Below are positions 9,263 through 17,257 of a stretch of 64,000 nucleotides of DNA, piece after piece. Source of the stretch: Stutzerimonas stutzeri (GTDB taxonomy: Bacteria; Pseudomonadota; Gammaproteobacteria; Pseudomonadales; Pseudomonadaceae); assembly GCF_009789555.1 (NCBI RefSeq), contig NZ_CP046902.1, positions 3,426,001 through 3,490,000 of the forward strand, read 5' to 3'. The notes under the pieces were generated by a model. That model searched no databases. It saw only the letters and a list, made by a program, of their open reading frames with translations, and had not been told where the DNA came from. Numbering within the stretch: position 1 is the stretch's first letter; every line of letters starts with the position of its first letter. The position numbers were made by a program, and so were the translations under genes.

Positions 9263-9646
9263 ATGAATCGACTTTTAGACAAGCGCGCGCCGCAAAACGT
9301 ACACGGCTGGGAACGCACGGCTTCGGTTGCCGGCGGATTGATGTTGCTGGGCAAGGGCCTGCGCCGCGGGGGCCTGCGCGGGATGCTGCAACTGGCCGTG
9401 GGCGGCTTGGCCCTGGCCCGGGGCATCAGTGGACGTTGCGAGGCCAAGCGCATGCTGACCGAGACCGGGCACGCCCACCAATCGCCCCGCACGGGCGACA
9501 AGCAGCGCTATAGCCATATGCCGCTCGACTCGGAAGTGCACAGCCCCGACTTCGCCGAGCCCCAGGTGACCCTCCCGGACACCACCCCGATGGGCCACGA
9601 AACGCACCCGGGCGAGCGCCCTGGCGCGATCAGGGGCGAGCCCTGA
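9263..9646 (+). CDS. small DUF2892-like membrane protein
   Basis: A 127-residue protein. Residues ~15-60 resemble the DUF2892/YgaP-like membrane module: NVHGWERTASVAGGLMLL, then a glycine-rich hydrophobic stretch (MLQLAVGGLALARGISG) and a conserved Cys in GRCEAKRML. The C-terminal half is proline/histidine-rich, polar and probably disordered (QVTLPDTTPMGHETHPGE). Related Pseudomonas proteins are annotated only as DUF2892-containing. The start at 9263 is preceded by a CAGGAAACC ribosome-like site. Function is unknown; it stands alone. Confidence 0.7.
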   Translation: MNRLLDKRAPQNVHGWERTASVAGGLMLLGKGLRRGGLRGMLQLAVGGLALARGISGRCEAKRMLTETGHAHQSPRTGDKQRYSHMPLDSEVHSPDFAEPQVTLPDTTPMGHETHPGERPGAIRGEP

Positions 9647-9875
9647 ATGAGCTGTCTCTGCCGCGCTTTCCGTCACGGGTCTCAACCGCTTGCCCGGCCC
9701 GAGCGGCGACTGTTGGTCGGCTGGCGCAGGCGCGTCTCTCGGGAAAAACCAGCGGCACCGCGACCTCGCCAGGGCGGCTGGAGGCAGCCGCCGAACGGCG
9801 ATTGTCGAGGTTTTGACGGCATGATATCTATGCGCCGTAATTACGTCACATGCCGTGACTTTTCGGGAAGACATC

Positions 9876-10091
9876 ATGGAAAACACGAACACGGATAGCG
9901 CAAATGCGGGTGATTGGGGAGTCGTCTACTCGTACGGCAGCGTATTGGCGGTGTTTCAAAGCGAGCAGGATGCTCAGGACGAAGCGGCCAGTTTTGGCGG
10001 TGCGGTCGTTCGCATCGCCCGGAGCGTCCTGACCGCCATCAGTGAAGCCGGGGTCGCCACGACGGTCGGCAATCAGACTCGACCCGCATGA
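9876..10091 (+). CDS. hypothetical small protein
   Basis: A 71-residue acidic protein, MENTNTDSANAGDWGVVYSY followed by a DUF2188-sized body, ending GNQTRPA. The ATG at 9876 has a GGGAAG ribosome site. Hydrophobic residues alternate with small/polar ones (GVVYSYGSVLAVFQSEQDAQ; GGAVVRIARSVLTAISEAG), suggesting a compact soluble fold. I do not recognise the family. Coding is supported mainly by the ribosome site and residue composition. Confidence 0.5.
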   Translation: MENTNTDSANAGDWGVVYSYGSVLAVFQSEQDAQDEAASFGGAVVRIARSVLTAISEAGVATTVGNQTRPA

Positions 10092-10313
10092 GGCGACCGG
10101 CCGTCACGAGCGCGACGAATCAGGCCAGGAACATGCAGGTCGCCGGGCCTTGCTCGCACCGCTCGGCCACAGACAGCTCGGCGTCTGGCGACGGCGAGCG
10201 CGGGCTCGATGTGTGGAGGGCATGGTCATACGGAACCAGGCCGGTCCCGGTTCGCTCGAACTCGACGAAGCTGTAGCCATCGGCCCAGACCTGGGCCTCG
10301 TCCGTTATCCGCT

Positions 10314-11525
10314 TCATCTCAGCACCTGTTGGACGAATCCGTCCGCCTGGGCATGCGTCTCGGCTCGCTCGATGATTTTCTGACGTTGCTGGACGATGAT
10401 GTCCAGCACGCGGCTTGGTTGAATCTCGATATCATCGAACGTGATCAGCTGGCCCGGCTCGACCGCCCGCTTGAGCACGGTGTTGCGAAGCAGGCCGATG
10501 GGCACATGGTCGAGTTCGTCAGCAAGCCGCACCGCTTCGCCCCGCACATCGAAACCACCGATACCTCGGCTGATCACCTCGCCCGCCTTCATGTCACGCT
10601 TGGCTATCGCCGCAACGCCCAGCGTGGGCTGGGTGGAGTTGTTCAACAGCACGCCACCGCCGGCCAGCACGCGGCGCACCGTTTTCCCGACCTCAAGCGA
10701 GCACAGATGGAACGGGCGTGTCAGCACGTAATACGGGCCGGGCCCCAGCTTGAAGTACTCGATGGCCTGCGCCTGTTCCTCATCGTGACGGCAAACGAGA
10801 AAAACGCCGCCGGCCGGGTAGCCGTTGGGCAAGACGTAGTCGACGATGGGCTGGCCGATGCCTTCGGCGATCAGGCCGAGTACGTTGCCGCTGCGGGTCA
10901 GGTCGGTCGATGCCAGCCCTTCGAGGCCTCGCCGGGTGATGGTCGCACCGAAACCATTGCCCACCACCACCTGTTCGATCTGTAACTTGGTACCGTCGGT
11001 GAAGGAGGTCGTCTGTTCGAGGCTGATGCCCTGCCGCCTGGCCCAATAAGCCATGTCGTCGCGGCTCGGGTTATGGTTCAGATAGCCCTTCATGTTGCCG
11101 TACACGAGGGGCCGGAAACCCATTTGAACGGCTTCTTCGCGCAGCGCTGCCAACGAGCCAGGCTGATCGCCTTCGGCTTCGGTCAGCAAGCCCTTGCCTG
11201 CCAGGTAGGAACCCGTGGTGACCTGGAGCTCCGCATTGACGGTGACCACCGGCAGCCCCGCTTCGAACGCCCGCTCGATCACCTCGGTCCCGAAAAAAGC
11301 ATCGCCCGTGCATTCGACGATAATGTCCGAGTGCGCGATGAGTTCGTCGATGGAGTTGGTCAATGCGTCGCGCAGTGGGAAGTCGGCCAGGGAGGCGGTG
11401 CTCCTGCGGGTCAGGACCCGGCTGATCTGCAGGTCTTTATAATGCTGCATGATCAGCCGAACGAAACAGTGCGAGATCATCCCTGTACCTGAAACGCCTA
11501 CTCGTCTAACAGCTGAATCGGTCAT
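10314..11525 (-). CDS. NAD(P)-binding homoserine-dehydrogenase-like protein with C-terminal SAF domain
   Basis: A 403-residue protein. The N-terminus is a Rossmann domain: VGVSGTGMISHCFVRL (GxGxxx), then DIIVECTGDAFFG near residue 75. The middle has GNMKGYLNHNP and a catalytic-looking region, TDGTKLQIEQVVVGNGFG. The C-terminal ~80 residues resemble a SAF domain (AIAKRDMKAGEVISRGIGGF; VEPGQLITFDDI). This architecture is known in uncharacterised oxidoreductases near polysaccharide genes. The ATG at 11525 is preferred over a TTG seven codons upstream. It lies 72 bp downstream of the glycosyltransferase-RmlD fusion on the same strand, so the two probably form a surface-sugar operon. The substrate is unknown. 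Confidence 0.7.
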   Translation of the reverse strand: MTDSAVRRVGVSGTGMISHCFVRLIMQHYKDLQISRVLTRRSTASLADFPLRDALTNSIDELIAHSDIIVECTGDAFFGTEVIERAFEAGLPVVTVNAELQVTTGSYLAGKGLLTEAEGDQPGSLAALREEAVQMGFRPLVYGNMKGYLNHNPSRDDMAYWARRQGISLEQTTSFTDGTKLQIEQVVVGNGFGATITRRGLEGLASTDLTRSGNVLGLIAEGIGQPIVDYVLPNGYPAGGVFLVCRHDEEQAQAIEYFKLGPGPYYVLTRPFHLCSLEVGKTVRRVLAGGGVLLNNSTQPTLGVAAIAKRDMKAGEVISRGIGGFDVRGEAVRLADELDHVPIGLLRNTVLKRAVEPGQLITFDDIEIQPSRVLDIIVQQRQKIIERAETHAQADGFVQQVLR

Positions 11526-11597
11526 CACACAATTCCATTCGTTCAAACGTGAAGATCAGACCGTTACATCAGGAAAAAAGTTTTCCAGATGTAACGA

Positions 11598-13682
11598 TCA
11601 ATGTTGGCCCGCTCCTTGCGCGACCGCCAGCTGAGCCAGGCTGGGTCCCTCTTCACCGATCTGCGGATAGGTCCTGAACGGAACGCGGCTGGGCGCCGGC
11701 CCGAAGGGAGCCGAAGGCACGTCGCACATCTGCCGGATCACATGACGCAACTCGTCACGCCACGGCTTGGGCTTGATGCCAAAGGTGCTTTCTATCCGGC
11801 TGCAATCGAGTACTGACCAGGCAGGCCGGGCGGCGGCGCGCGGCAACTGCCCGCTGGTGACCGGCAGCACTCGGGGGGCCTTCTTGATCAGGCCGACCCG
11901 CTCGGCCTCCTGGAAGATTTCCACGGCGAATTCCGCCCACGAGCAAGCCGATGCCCCGCTGTAATGGTAAAGGCCCCATTCGAGATCGCCGTCACGGCAA
12001 TAACGCAGCGCCAACTCGATCAGCACCCGCGCGACGCTGCGTGAACGGGTCGGGCATCCGACCTGATCGCTCACGACCGAGATTTCGCCCGTCTTGCGAC
12101 CCAGGTTGAGCATGGTCTTGACGAAATTGTTGCCATGTTCGCCGTAGATCCAACTGGTGCGCAGGATCAGGTAGCGATCCAGAACCTCACCGATGGCGAT
12201 CTCACCCGCGCGCCGGGTGGAACCGTATACGCAGTTCGGCAGCGCCGGGTCGGTTTCCCGGTAAGGCACGGAGCCGTCCCCGGCAAAGACGTATTCGCTG
12301 GACAGATGGAACAACGGGATGCCGAAACGCCGGGCGGCGCGAGCGAGGTTGGCCGCCCCGTCACGATTCACGGCTTCGGCATGCGCGACCTCGGCTTCGG
12401 CGTGATCGAGATTGGTATAGGCCGCCGCGTTGATGATCAACGCCGGCTGGTAGCGCTCGATGGCCTGCTCGATCTGCGCCGGAACGGTAATATCCAGATC
12501 CTGGTGGGCCAGGCCGATGGCCTCGAGCCCAAAGCTCGCCGCCTGATTGACCAGGCAATGGCCTACCTGCCCGCCTGAGCCGCATACCAGCACACGCATG
12601 TTCCGCCCCACCGAAGGTCTGTTCTCCAGACCCTCGCGATCAGCCTCGACACGGCGCTCGCTCGCAACGACCGAGGGCGTAGCGGCGCCAGCCACCGGCG
12701 CATCAACGGCCGTCGATATTACGCTGGCCGGCTTTGGGACCAGTTCGCGTACGGTCACGCCCAGCGCCTCCACCGGCGCGTCGGCCGCTTCTGGTTCGGG
12801 CGAAAAACGGTAGCTTTCGAGCAGGCCGTCGATGACGATCCTGGCCTTGCGGAACTGGCGACGCTGAAGCAACCGGGCCACCAGGCCCAGGCGTGAAACC
12901 AGCAGGCCCAGCACCCGGCGCTTGCGAAAATATTTGCGCGCCACGAATAGATCGTTGCGCACCAGATGCCGATGCAGCGCGACCCGGTTCGGATCGGTCT
13001 CTCGATGAATATCGATGGCGCCACTGACGCGCCGCACGTGCAGCACCTTGCTCGCCGCCACCAGATAGCCCGGTGTGTCCTGGCTGATGCGCAGGGTGAA
13101 TTCGGTATCGTCGCCCCACATGAACATGGCGGCGATCGGCAGGCCGTGGCGCTCCAGCGACGCCCTCGGCACGAGGATCGAGACGAAGGTCGCGGGGCGC
13201 ACCGGAATCACACCGAGGTCGAGCAATGCCGGCCAGTTTTCATAGGCGATGGCGTTGGGACGTTCGTCGATGCGCGGCACATTGGTCACCAGCCCATCTT
13301 CGGTATTGGCCATCGAAACGAGGAACGAGCTCGGCTTGTCACGCACACGCAGCTGCTGGTCGGCTTCGATCAATTTTTCCAGGGCGTCCGGTTCGGGTAT
13401 GACGTCGTCATCCATCATCCAGACAAAGTCGGCACCTTGTTGGTAAGCGATGCGGAAACCGGCGCTGAAGCCTCCCGAGGCGCCGGTGTTTCGCGACAGC
13501 ACATAGACCTTCAGGTTGGGCACCCCTGATTCGAGCAACATCTGCTCGGTCCCGTCATCGCTGGCATTGTCGACGACGATGATGGCATCGCATGGCCGGG
13601 TCTGAGCGCTGATTCCGTCCAGACAACGTTTAAGCAAGTCCTTGCGTTTGTACGACAGTACGACGGCGTATATCTGATCCAT
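11598..13682 (-). CDS. fusion: GT2 glycosyltransferase - RmlD-like dTDP-4-dehydrorhamnose reductase
   Basis: A 695-residue two-domain protein. Residues ~1-320 are a family 2 glycosyltransferase: AVVLSYKRKDLLKRCLDGIS, VVDNASDDGTEQML, NTGASGGFSAGF and the metal-binding MMDDDV, of the rhamnosyl/galactofuranosyl-transferase type. A polar alanine/valine-rich linker leads to an RmlD-like extended SDR from about residue 362 (MRVLVCGSGGQVGHCLVNQA). Typical RmlD motifs follow: NAAAYTNLDHAE, LSSEYVFAGDG and RTSWIYGEHGNNFV. The catalytic YxxxK reads Y486-GST-R490, so Lys is replaced by Arg. The ATG at 13682 fits the GT2 start; upstream codons are proline/arginine-rich. Substrate is inferred, not shown. 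Confidence 0.85.
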   Translation of the reverse strand: MDQIYAVVLSYKRKDLLKRCLDGISAQTRPCDAIIVVDNASDDGTEQMLLESGVPNLKVYVLSRNTGASGGFSAGFRIAYQQGADFVWMMDDDVIPEPDALEKLIEADQQLRVRDKPSSFLVSMANTEDGLVTNVPRIDERPNAIAYENWPALLDLGVIPVRPATFVSILVPRASLERHGLPIAAMFMWGDDTEFTLRISQDTPGYLVAASKVLHVRRVSGAIDIHRETDPNRVALHRHLVRNDLFVARKYFRKRRVLGLLVSRLGLVARLLQRRQFRKARIVIDGLLESYRFSPEPEAADAPVEALGVTVRELVPKPASVISTAVDAPVAGAATPSVVASERRVEADREGLENRPSVGRNMRVLVCGSGGQVGHCLVNQAASFGLEAIGLAHQDLDITVPAQIEQAIERYQPALIINAAAYTNLDHAEAEVAHAEAVNRDGAANLARAARRFGIPLFHLSSEYVFAGDGSVPYRETDPALPNCVYGSTRRAGEIAIGEVLDRYLILRTSWIYGEHGNNFVKTMLNLGRKTGEISVVSDQVGCPTRSRSVARVLIELALRYCRDGDLEWGLYHYSGASACSWAEFAVEIFQEAERVGLIKKAPRVLPVTSGQLPRAAARPAWSVLDCSRIESTFGIKPKPWRDELRHVIRQMCDVPSAPFGPAPSRVPFRTYPQIGEEGPSLAQLAVAQGAGQH

Positions 13683-14222
13683 AGGTCGCTTGATCTCTGA
13701 GCGAGAGGCAGGTGTCATTCCAGCCGGCAGTAACCCGGCGACAGTCCACAGGGTTAGTGCCAGGCGCCGCTGCGGCGCTTTTCTCGGCGTTCGAGCACAG
13801 CGCTCAGGTCGGACCGGGGAAGATCGGCGAGGTTCACTGCATGGCAATGAAATGTCGCATTTATCAGCGATGAGCTATTGACACGCCTGAATTGCAATCG
13901 ACCGTTCGACCGAATCAGCGCATGCAACGCGTCGCCGGCGCGGTCTGAAGGGCCGTATCGGCTACGAAACGTGGCAGGTCACCCCCGATGGCGAATGGCA
14001 GAACCGCACCTCATCGGGGCTGGCTGGAAAATCCCCCGAGCCCGTCGAACTCGTCAGCCCGCGCCCGTTCACATGCGGGTAAAGTCCAGGCGGCAGCGGC
14101 GCAACCTGTCGGCGCTCCTCGCGTCGCCAGACCTGGCCCGCCGTCGCTTGAACCGCGAGCACACGCCGGTCGACCGCATCACGCTGATCGGCCGGCGTCG
14201 CCCTGACCATGGAGACCCCCCG
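13683..14222. other. intergenic region without a supported gene
   Basis: About 540 bp between the divergent glycosyltransferase fusion and the curA-like gene. Frames here are arginine/proline-rich and lack ribosome sites. One hairpin, GCGCC-GCTGC-GGCGC followed by TTTT (13764-13782), looks like a weak rightward terminator, but no rightward gene precedes it. Otherwise I see nothing I can support. Confidence 0.4.
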
Positions 14223-15257
14223 ATGACCCAGACCCCGCAACACAACCGTCGCATTCATCTCGCCTCACGCCCACATGGCGCGCCGACGCCGGACAACTTC
14301 CGCCTTGAAACCGGCCCGGTGCCTACCCCTGACGATGGGCAATTGTTGCTGCGCACCGTTTACCTCTCGCTGGACCCCTACATGCGCGGACGCATGAGCG
14401 CCGGCCCCTCGTATGCCGCGCCGGTGGAGGTAGGTGATGTCATAGTCGGCGGCACCGTCAGCCGGGTTGTCCAGTCCCGCCATGCCGACTACCAGGAAGG
14501 CGATTGGGTGCTCAGCGGCAACGGCTGGCAGGACTATGCCATCTCCAACGGCGAAGGCTTGCTCAAGCTGGAGCCCGACATGAAGCATCCGTCGCACGCG
14601 CTGGGCGTGCTGGGCATGCCGGGCTTCACGGCCTACATGGGCCTTCTCGACATCGGCCAGCCCAAAGCCGGGGAAACCCTGGTGGTGGCGGCAGCTACCG
14701 GGCCGGTGGGCGCCACGGTCGGGCAGATCGGCAAGCTCAAGGGATGCCGGGTGGTGGGCGTCGCAGGAGGGCCCGAAAAATGCCGTCATGCAGTCGAGAC
14801 GCTTGGCTTCGATGCCTGTGTCGATCACCGCGCGGACGACTTCGCGCAGCAATTGGCCGCGCACTGCCCCAGCGGGATCGATGTGTATTTCGAGAACGTC
14901 GGCGGCAAGGTTTTCGACGCCGTGCTGCCGCTGCTCAACACCAGCGCCCGCGTTCCGGTCTGCGGTGTGGTCTCGCAGTACAACAGTACCGATCTGCCGG
15001 AGGGACCGGACCGTCTGCCATTGCTGCTCGATACCATCCTGAAGAAGCGGATGCGCGTGCAGGGCTTCATCATCTTCAACGACTACGGCCATCGCTACGG
15101 TGAGTTTGCGCGGGACATGAGCGCCTGGTATGCCGAAGGCAGGATCAAGTACCGCGAGCAGATCGTGCAGGGCCTGGAGCATGCACCCGAGGCGTTCATC
15201 GGCCTGCTCGAGGGCAAGAATTTCGGCAAGCTGGTGGTTCAGATAGGCGAGCCCTGA
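14223..15257 (+). CDS. NADP-dependent oxidoreductase (CurA/leukotriene B4 12-hydroxydehydrogenase-like)
   Basis: A 344-residue zinc-independent medium-chain reductase. The N-terminal domain has the family signature LSLDPYMRGRMS and then EVGDVIVGGTVSRVVQS. The nucleotide-binding part has VVAAATGPVGATVGQIGKLK (AxxGxVGxxxGQ), VVGVAGGPEKC and GIDVYFENVGG. The C-terminus has RMRVQGFIIFND, typical of the CurA/YncB family that reduces alpha,beta-unsaturated carbonyls. The ATG at 14223 gives a normal N-terminus (MTQTPQHNRRIHLASRP). No operon partner is visible. Confidence 0.9.
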   Translation: MTQTPQHNRRIHLASRPHGAPTPDNFRLETGPVPTPDDGQLLLRTVYLSLDPYMRGRMSAGPSYAAPVEVGDVIVGGTVSRVVQSRHADYQEGDWVLSGNGWQDYAISNGEGLLKLEPDMKHPSHALGVLGMPGFTAYMGLLDIGQPKAGETLVVAAATGPVGATVGQIGKLKGCRVVGVAGGPEKCRHAVETLGFDACVDHRADDFAQQLAAHCPSGIDVYFENVGGKVFDAVLPLLNTSARVPVCGVVSQYNSTDLPEGPDRLPLLLDTILKKRMRVQGFIIFNDYGHRYGEFARDMSAWYAEGRIKYREQIVQGLEHAPEAFIGLLEGKNFGKLVVQIGEP

Positions 15258-15327
15258 GCCGCGTAGCGCCGGCTGGGCACCTGCAAGTAAGGCGCGCAGG
15301 CGCCCAGCTTCCAGCGCGCGTCGATGA

Positions 15328-16662
15328 TCAGGCTTTCGGCGCGTCGCAGCGACGCAATTGCTTGTCGCGCTGAAGATAGGCCGGTCGAACCCCGGCGATG
15401 GGGCTCGCCAGACGAATCTTCAAAAATTCGGTGGCGTCCGCGGCCCGCTCGCGCCCACCTCCACCTGGAAAGTTGTTGTCGTTGATGACCAGCAGCGTCC
15501 GGGAATCGAGCGGCAATACGCTTTCGATCGTGACGTAGGGAAAGCTGAACAGGCGTTGGCCGTCGCCATTCAAGTCGTGCGGATCGGCCAGTTGCATCAG
15601 GTCGACCAGCTCGGTCTTGCGCACCCCTCCACCGCTGCCGACGGCCTGCGTATCGATCAGGTAGATCTTCTTGAACGGCTCGCCCTGAGTAGCCGTCGCG
15701 CCATTGCGCTCGATCACCAGAAAACGACGGTCATCGATGGCCGTCATATCGCCGATCGCATGCTCGGGGGACTGCAAGCGGTACAGGAACACCCTGCCGG
15801 TGTAACGCTCCTGCTCGATATCGAATTCGTTGATCCTCAGGGTACCCGCCGGATCGCCCTGCACGGTCTTTTCAAGCAGCGCATACAACCGGTCGCCGCG
15901 GGGATTGATCGCCAGCCCTTCGAAGCCACCTGAAGCTGCGAGGTTCGCCGTCGCCCGCCCCGCCACCACATCCGCATGGTGTGGCGCATAGACGCCGGGC
16001 AGCGAGATGGCGCTGCGGGTCACGGTGCCGGAGGCGTCGGTCTTGATCAGATAAGGTCCGAACTCATCGCCAAACCACATCGCGCAGTGCTTGTCCTGAC
16101 GCACCGACTCGATGTCCAGATCGGCACCGGTGAGCAGGCGACCAAAGCTGATCGAGGCGTCAACGGGCGGTTTCGAGCCGTCGTTATAGTAGAAGCGGTA
16201 GTCGGCCTGAATGGGCAAGGCGAGCCTGCGATTGATGTCATTGAGCGTGAGCCGCGACGGATGGCTGAAGCGTGCCAGTGGGGCCGCACTCAGCACATCG
16301 CTGGCGCCGACTTTGCCAGTGCCGCCGGTTGCCGTGCGAAAGTCCGGCTGCACGCTGTACAGCCGCAACAACGTGTCGGCCGAATTTTCGCGAGCGCCGA
16401 AGCCGTTGTCGGTCATGACAATGAAGCTGTTTTCGTCGGCACCGGGCAACACTGCGGAAAACCCCTGCACAGGCTGACGGTCATCGTACGGCGGCGGGAA
16501 GGTGCCGTATGGGTTGCCACTGGCCATCTGTCCGGACGTCGGGCCATCGGAAAAACTGTCTGCCGGCAGCATCGCCCAGCCGACCAGGGTGTTGCTGGCT
16601 GCCATCGCGGGAGCGGCGATCGCAGTGGCCAGCGCGACGACCAGGGGTTTCGGAATTCGCAT
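15328..16662 (-). CDS. exported esterase-like/phytase-like protein
   Basis: A 444-residue secreted protein. It starts with a signal peptide (MRIPKPLVVALATAIAAPAMA, cleavage after AMA). The mature part fits the 'esterase-like activity of phytase' family (PF13449): VGWAMLPADSF near the N-terminus, FIVMTDNGFGARENSADTLL, GGFEGLAINPRGDRLYALLE, IGDMTAIDDRRFLVIERNG and TLLVINDNNFPGGGGR. These are beta-propeller repeat signatures with acidic metal-type loops. It is probably periplasmic; the phosphoester substrate is unknown. The ATG at 16662 was chosen because it begins the signal peptide. It diverges from the nir operon. Confidence 0.8.
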   Translation of the reverse strand: MRIPKPLVVALATAIAAPAMAASNTLVGWAMLPADSFSDGPTSGQMASGNPYGTFPPPYDDRQPVQGFSAVLPGADENSFIVMTDNGFGARENSADTLLRLYSVQPDFRTATGGTGKVGASDVLSAAPLARFSHPSRLTLNDINRRLALPIQADYRFYYNDGSKPPVDASISFGRLLTGADLDIESVRQDKHCAMWFGDEFGPYLIKTDASGTVTRSAISLPGVYAPHHADVVAGRATANLAASGGFEGLAINPRGDRLYALLEKTVQGDPAGTLRINEFDIEQERYTGRVFLYRLQSPEHAIGDMTAIDDRRFLVIERNGATATQGEPFKKIYLIDTQAVGSGGGVRKTELVDLMQLADPHDLNGDGQRLFSFPYVTIESVLPLDSRTLLVINDNNFPGGGGRERAADATEFLKIRLASPIAGVRPAYLQRDKQLRRCDAPKA

Positions 16663-16878
16663 GCGCACGTCTCCATCCGGTTGGTGCCGGCACCGAGCGG
16701 TGCGCGCGGTGCTGCGGCCTCGGAGGACACTGTAGGAATAGACCATGTCAGAAATATGGCTCGGGTCGGACGACGCGACGTCACACCGACGACCCGTCTG
16801 CGCCGCCCCGCTATCGCTTGAGCCACGCGACCTCATGAACGCCCCAAAAAGAGACCCGGCGGCGCAGCGCGCACTGAT

Positions 16879-16894
16879 TTGGCACAGTGGTGCA
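16879..16894. promoter_or_regulatory. candidate NtrC-type enhancer site
   Basis: The sequence TTGGCACAGTGGTGCA contains GCAC/GTGC dyad symmetry and one perfect TGGTGCA half-site of the NtrC consensus. It lies ~130 bp upstream of a sigma-54 promoter for nirB, which is the normal position for an enhancer. The left half is imperfect. Confidence 0.45.
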
Positions 16895-17008
16895 TGGCGC
16901 TGAGCGATCGCCGCCTGTTATGCCACGACCGGAGCTGCCAGCCTGGAGCGCCTGTCGCCGGGTCCTGCAGCCGAACCAGACGCGCTGACTGAACGACGCC
17001 AGCAAGGC

Positions 17009-17024
17009 TGGCACGCTAGATGCA
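17009..17024 (+). promoter_or_regulatory. sigma-54 promoter (-24/-12) of the nir operon
   Basis: TGGCAC-GCTAG-ATGCA keeps the invariant GG (-24) and GC (-12) with exactly 10 nt between them. This predicts transcription from about 17035 and a leader of ~220 nt before nirB. Nitrogen-assimilation operons of pseudomonads are typically NtrC/sigma-54 dependent. Confidence 0.7.
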
Positions 17025-17068
17025 ATGCTCCGTCAAAGCTTGCCGATCCACTCGGCAGCGTGTCCCGC

Positions 17069-17209
17069 CGGTCAACGATGACCGTGAGCCGCCAGCGGCG
17101 CGGGATGGGTGAATCGGACAACGCAGCCCGCGACCTCACCCCCACCCTATTTTTCCGATTACCAGGCAAAGGCGCCTGGAGCTGACCCGTCAGCTCCAGG
17201 CTTTTTTTT
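17069..17209 (+). promoter_or_regulatory. ANTAR-type antitermination leader with intrinsic terminator
   Basis: Three elements lie in order. P1 is CGGTC-AACGAT-GACCG (17069-17084). P2 is CCAGGC-AAAGGC-GCCTGG (17162-17179). The terminator has a perfect 12-bp stem, GCCTGGAGCTGA (17174-17185) with TCAGCTCCAGGC (17190-17201), then eight T. Both upstream hairpins have hexaloops with A at position 1 and G at position 4, the ANTAR-domain RNA recognition rule. The 3' arm of P2 is the start of the terminator stem, so P2 and the terminator are mutually exclusive. NasT-like ANTAR proteins are known to act this way on nitrate/nitrite assimilation leaders. Confidence 0.85.
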
Positions 17210-17257
17210 GCTTTTTTGCTGGCCGCGCCTCGAACGGCTTCGACTGAGGAACAGCTC

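Noticed and set aside
16881..16896. A second sigma-54 promoter at the GGCAC...TGC element.
   Set aside because: The spacing between GG and GC is 9 nt instead of 10; the dyad and position fit an NtrC-type enhancer better.
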